The translations under genes were made by a program, and so were the position numbers. This document shows positions 5,050-6,316 of a stretch of DNA of 6,316 nt, one piece after another. The DNA is from Acidobacteriota bacterium (GTDB lineage Bacteria; Acidobacteriota; Terriglobia; Terriglobales; Acidobacteriaceae): positions 1-6,316 of the forward strand of contig JAJXXG010000164.1 of assembly GCA_021781255.1 (NCBI GenBank), given 5' to 3'. Every line of letters starts with the position of its first letter. Position 1 is the stretch's first letter. The notes beneath the pieces were generated by a model. It did not search any database and was not told the origin of the DNA. It saw nothing but the letters and a program-made list of their open reading frames with translations.

Positions 5050-6316
5050 ATGTTTCATCTGCGACTGCATCTCGCCGTTCCGGCCATTCTTGCTCTTGCC
5101 TTCACCGCTCTCCAAGCCCAGCAGCCAGGCGCCAACACGCCCAAAGAAGACTACGTCCGCGCGCACTACACCAAGTACGAGTTCCGCATTCCCATGCGCG
5201 ACGGGAAGCGGCTCTTCACCGCGGTCTATGTGCCCAAGGATGCATCCCACGGCCCGTATCCGTTCCTGATGGACCGCACTCCGTACAGCGTTGCTCCCTA
5301 CGGCGAGGATGAGTACCCGAAGCAGTTGGGGCCGTCCGACGAGTTCGAGAAGGCTGGCTACATCTTCGTATACCAGGATGTGCGCGGACGCTGGATGAGC
5401 GAAGGCAACTTTATCGAGATGCGTCCGCACATCGACGACAAGAAATCTCCGCAGGATGTGGACGACGCCTCGGACACCTACGACACCATCGAGTTTCTGC
5501 TCAAGCACGTGCCGGGCAACAACGGCAAAGTGGGCATCTGGGGCATCTCCTATCCCGGGTTCTACACGTCGGCGTCGATCATCGATTCGCACCCGGCGCT
5601 GGTCGCGGCCAGCCCGCAGGCGCCCATGACCGACCTCTTCCGGGGCGATGATGGCTATCACGGCGGCGCGTTTATGCTGTCGGCAAACTTTGGTTTCTAC
5701 GCGCCCTTCTTTCGCCCCCAGAAGAATCCGCTCTCACCAAAGCCGATGGTTCCGTTTGATTTTGGCACGCCCGACAGTTACAGGTTCTATCTGCAGGCGG
5801 GAAGCATCTCCAATCTCGACGCGCTTTATTTGAAGGGCTCCAACTGGCTCTTCAACGACCAGTTCAAGCACGACACCTACGACGCCTACTGGCAGTCGCG
5901 CGATCTTTCGCGCCACATGAAGAACGTGCGCTGCGCGGTGCTTGTAGTCGGCGGCTGGTATGACGCCGAAGACCTGATGGGCCCCTACCGCACCTTCTAC
6001 GCCATCAACAAATTCAACCCCGCAACCGCGACCACGCTGGTGGAGGGGCCCTGGGTGCACGGAGGCTGGGCGCGCAGTGATGGCAGCCATCTGGGTGATG
6101 TGCAGTTCAACGCCAAAACCGGCGAATACTTCCGCGCCAACATTCAGTTTCCTTTCTTCGAGCACTACCTGAAAGGCAAAGGCGCGGCGCAGCCCAAAGC
6201 CGTGGTGTTTGAGACCGGAACCAACCTATGGCGCAGCTTTGACGCCTGGCCGCCCAGGGCCGCCAAGTCAAAGACTCTCTACTTCCACGCAGGCGGCAAG
6301 CTGAGTTTTGACCCGC
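5050..6316 (+). CDS. Secreted CocE/NonD family serine hydrolase, alpha-amino-acid ester hydrolase-like, partial at 3' end
   Basis: The window holds the first 422 residues. The start [20 protein letters not shown] is a signal peptide with probable cleavage after ALQA23, so the enzyme acts in the periplasm or outside. The alpha/beta-hydrolase domain carries nucleophile Ser167 in WGISYPG, Asp305 in GGWYDAED and His337 in GPWVHGG. Tyr79 in DRTPYS matches the oxyanion tyrosine position of the family, and an insertion at about 205-290 fits the helical cap. Acidic residues Asp201 ([10 protein letters not shown]), Glu307 and Asp308 (YDAED) align by spacing with the carboxylate cluster that binds the substrate's alpha-amino group in alpha-amino-acid ester hydrolases. 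The likely reaction is hydrolysis or acyl transfer of esters or amides of alpha-amino acids. Residues after about 380 begin the C-terminal jelly-roll region, which continues outside the window; full-length relatives are around 620-650 residues. X-Pro dipeptidyl-peptidase and cocaine-esterase types are related alternatives. Confidence 0.92.
   Translation, partial: MFHLRLHLAVPAILALAFTALQAQQPGANTPKEDYVRAHYTKYEFRIPMRDGKRLFTAVYVPKDASHGPYPFLMDRTPYSVAPYGEDEYPKQLGPSDEFEKAGYIFVYQDVRGRWMSEGNFIEMRPHIDDKKSPQDVDDASDTYDTIEFLLKHVPGNNGKVGIWGISYPGFYTSASIIDSHPALVAASPQAPMTDLFRGDDGYHGGAFMLSANFGFYAPFFRPQKNPLSPKPMVPFDFGTPDSYRFYLQAGSISNLDALYLKGSNWLFNDQFKHDTYDAYWQSRDLSRHMKNVRCAVLVVGGWYDAEDLMGPYRTFYAINKFNPATATTLVEGPWVHGGWARSDGSHLGDVQFNAKTGEYFRANIQFPFFEHYLKGKGAAQPKAVVFETGTNLWRSFDAWPPRAAKSKTLYFHAGGKLSFDP

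Noticed and set aside
5012..5312. Short plus-strand frames overlapping the start of the hydrolase, including an ATG at 5012
   Set aside because: They are out of frame with the hydrolase, and the hydrolase frame alone yields a signal peptide followed by a complete catalytic triad.
4711..5661. N-terminal extension of the ATP-grasp reading frame on the minus strand, giving an 803-residue frame
   Set aside because: The extra part runs antisense to the confident hydrolase gene and across the promoter candidate, has no recognisable domain, and the family length and ribosome binding site fit a start at 4710.

Overview
The window is GC-rich bacterial chromosome and looks like Acidobacteriota (Terriglobia/Acidobacteriaceae type). 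This placement is an inference. It rests on the large TonB-dependent receptor with an N-terminal carboxypeptidase-regulatory-like domain at the left edge, a family greatly expanded in that phylum, and on the overall codon and GC style. No RNA genes, CRISPR arrays, insertion sequences or phage genes were seen.

Layout, left to right. (1) Positions 1-946, minus strand: the first 315 residues of a secreted Oar-like TonB-dependent receptor, cut off by the window edge. (2) Positions 947-1258: a gene-free stretch with the receptor's ribosome binding site, a perfect 13-bp A-tract direct repeat with a 21-bp period, and a weak terminator-like hairpin for the operon to its right. (3) Positions 1259-4710, minus strand: a compact three-gene operon. 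In transcription order it encodes a circularly permuted ATP-grasp protein (486 aa), an alpha-E domain protein (320 aa) and a transglutaminase-like cysteine protease-fold protein (327 aa). (4) Positions 4711-5049: a divergent intergenic region with a good sigma70-like promoter candidate for the operon. (5) Positions 5050-6316, plus strand: the first 422 residues of a secreted CocE/NonD-type serine hydrolase that keeps the residues typical of alpha-amino-acid ester hydrolases.

The operon is the centre of interest. The trio of permuted ATP-grasp, alpha-E and transglutaminase-like proteins is a known but biochemically poorly defined association. Comparative genomics predicts that it forms amide or peptide bonds, with the transglutaminase-like partner cleaving or trimming peptides. 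The cluster often also carries the proteasome-like peptidase Anbu, which is not present in this window. The flanking secreted hydrolase acts on amino-acid esters or short acylated amino acids if its family signature holds. Together with the outer-membrane receptor it would fit a locus handling small amino-acid or peptide compounds, but that functional link is only suggested by proximity.
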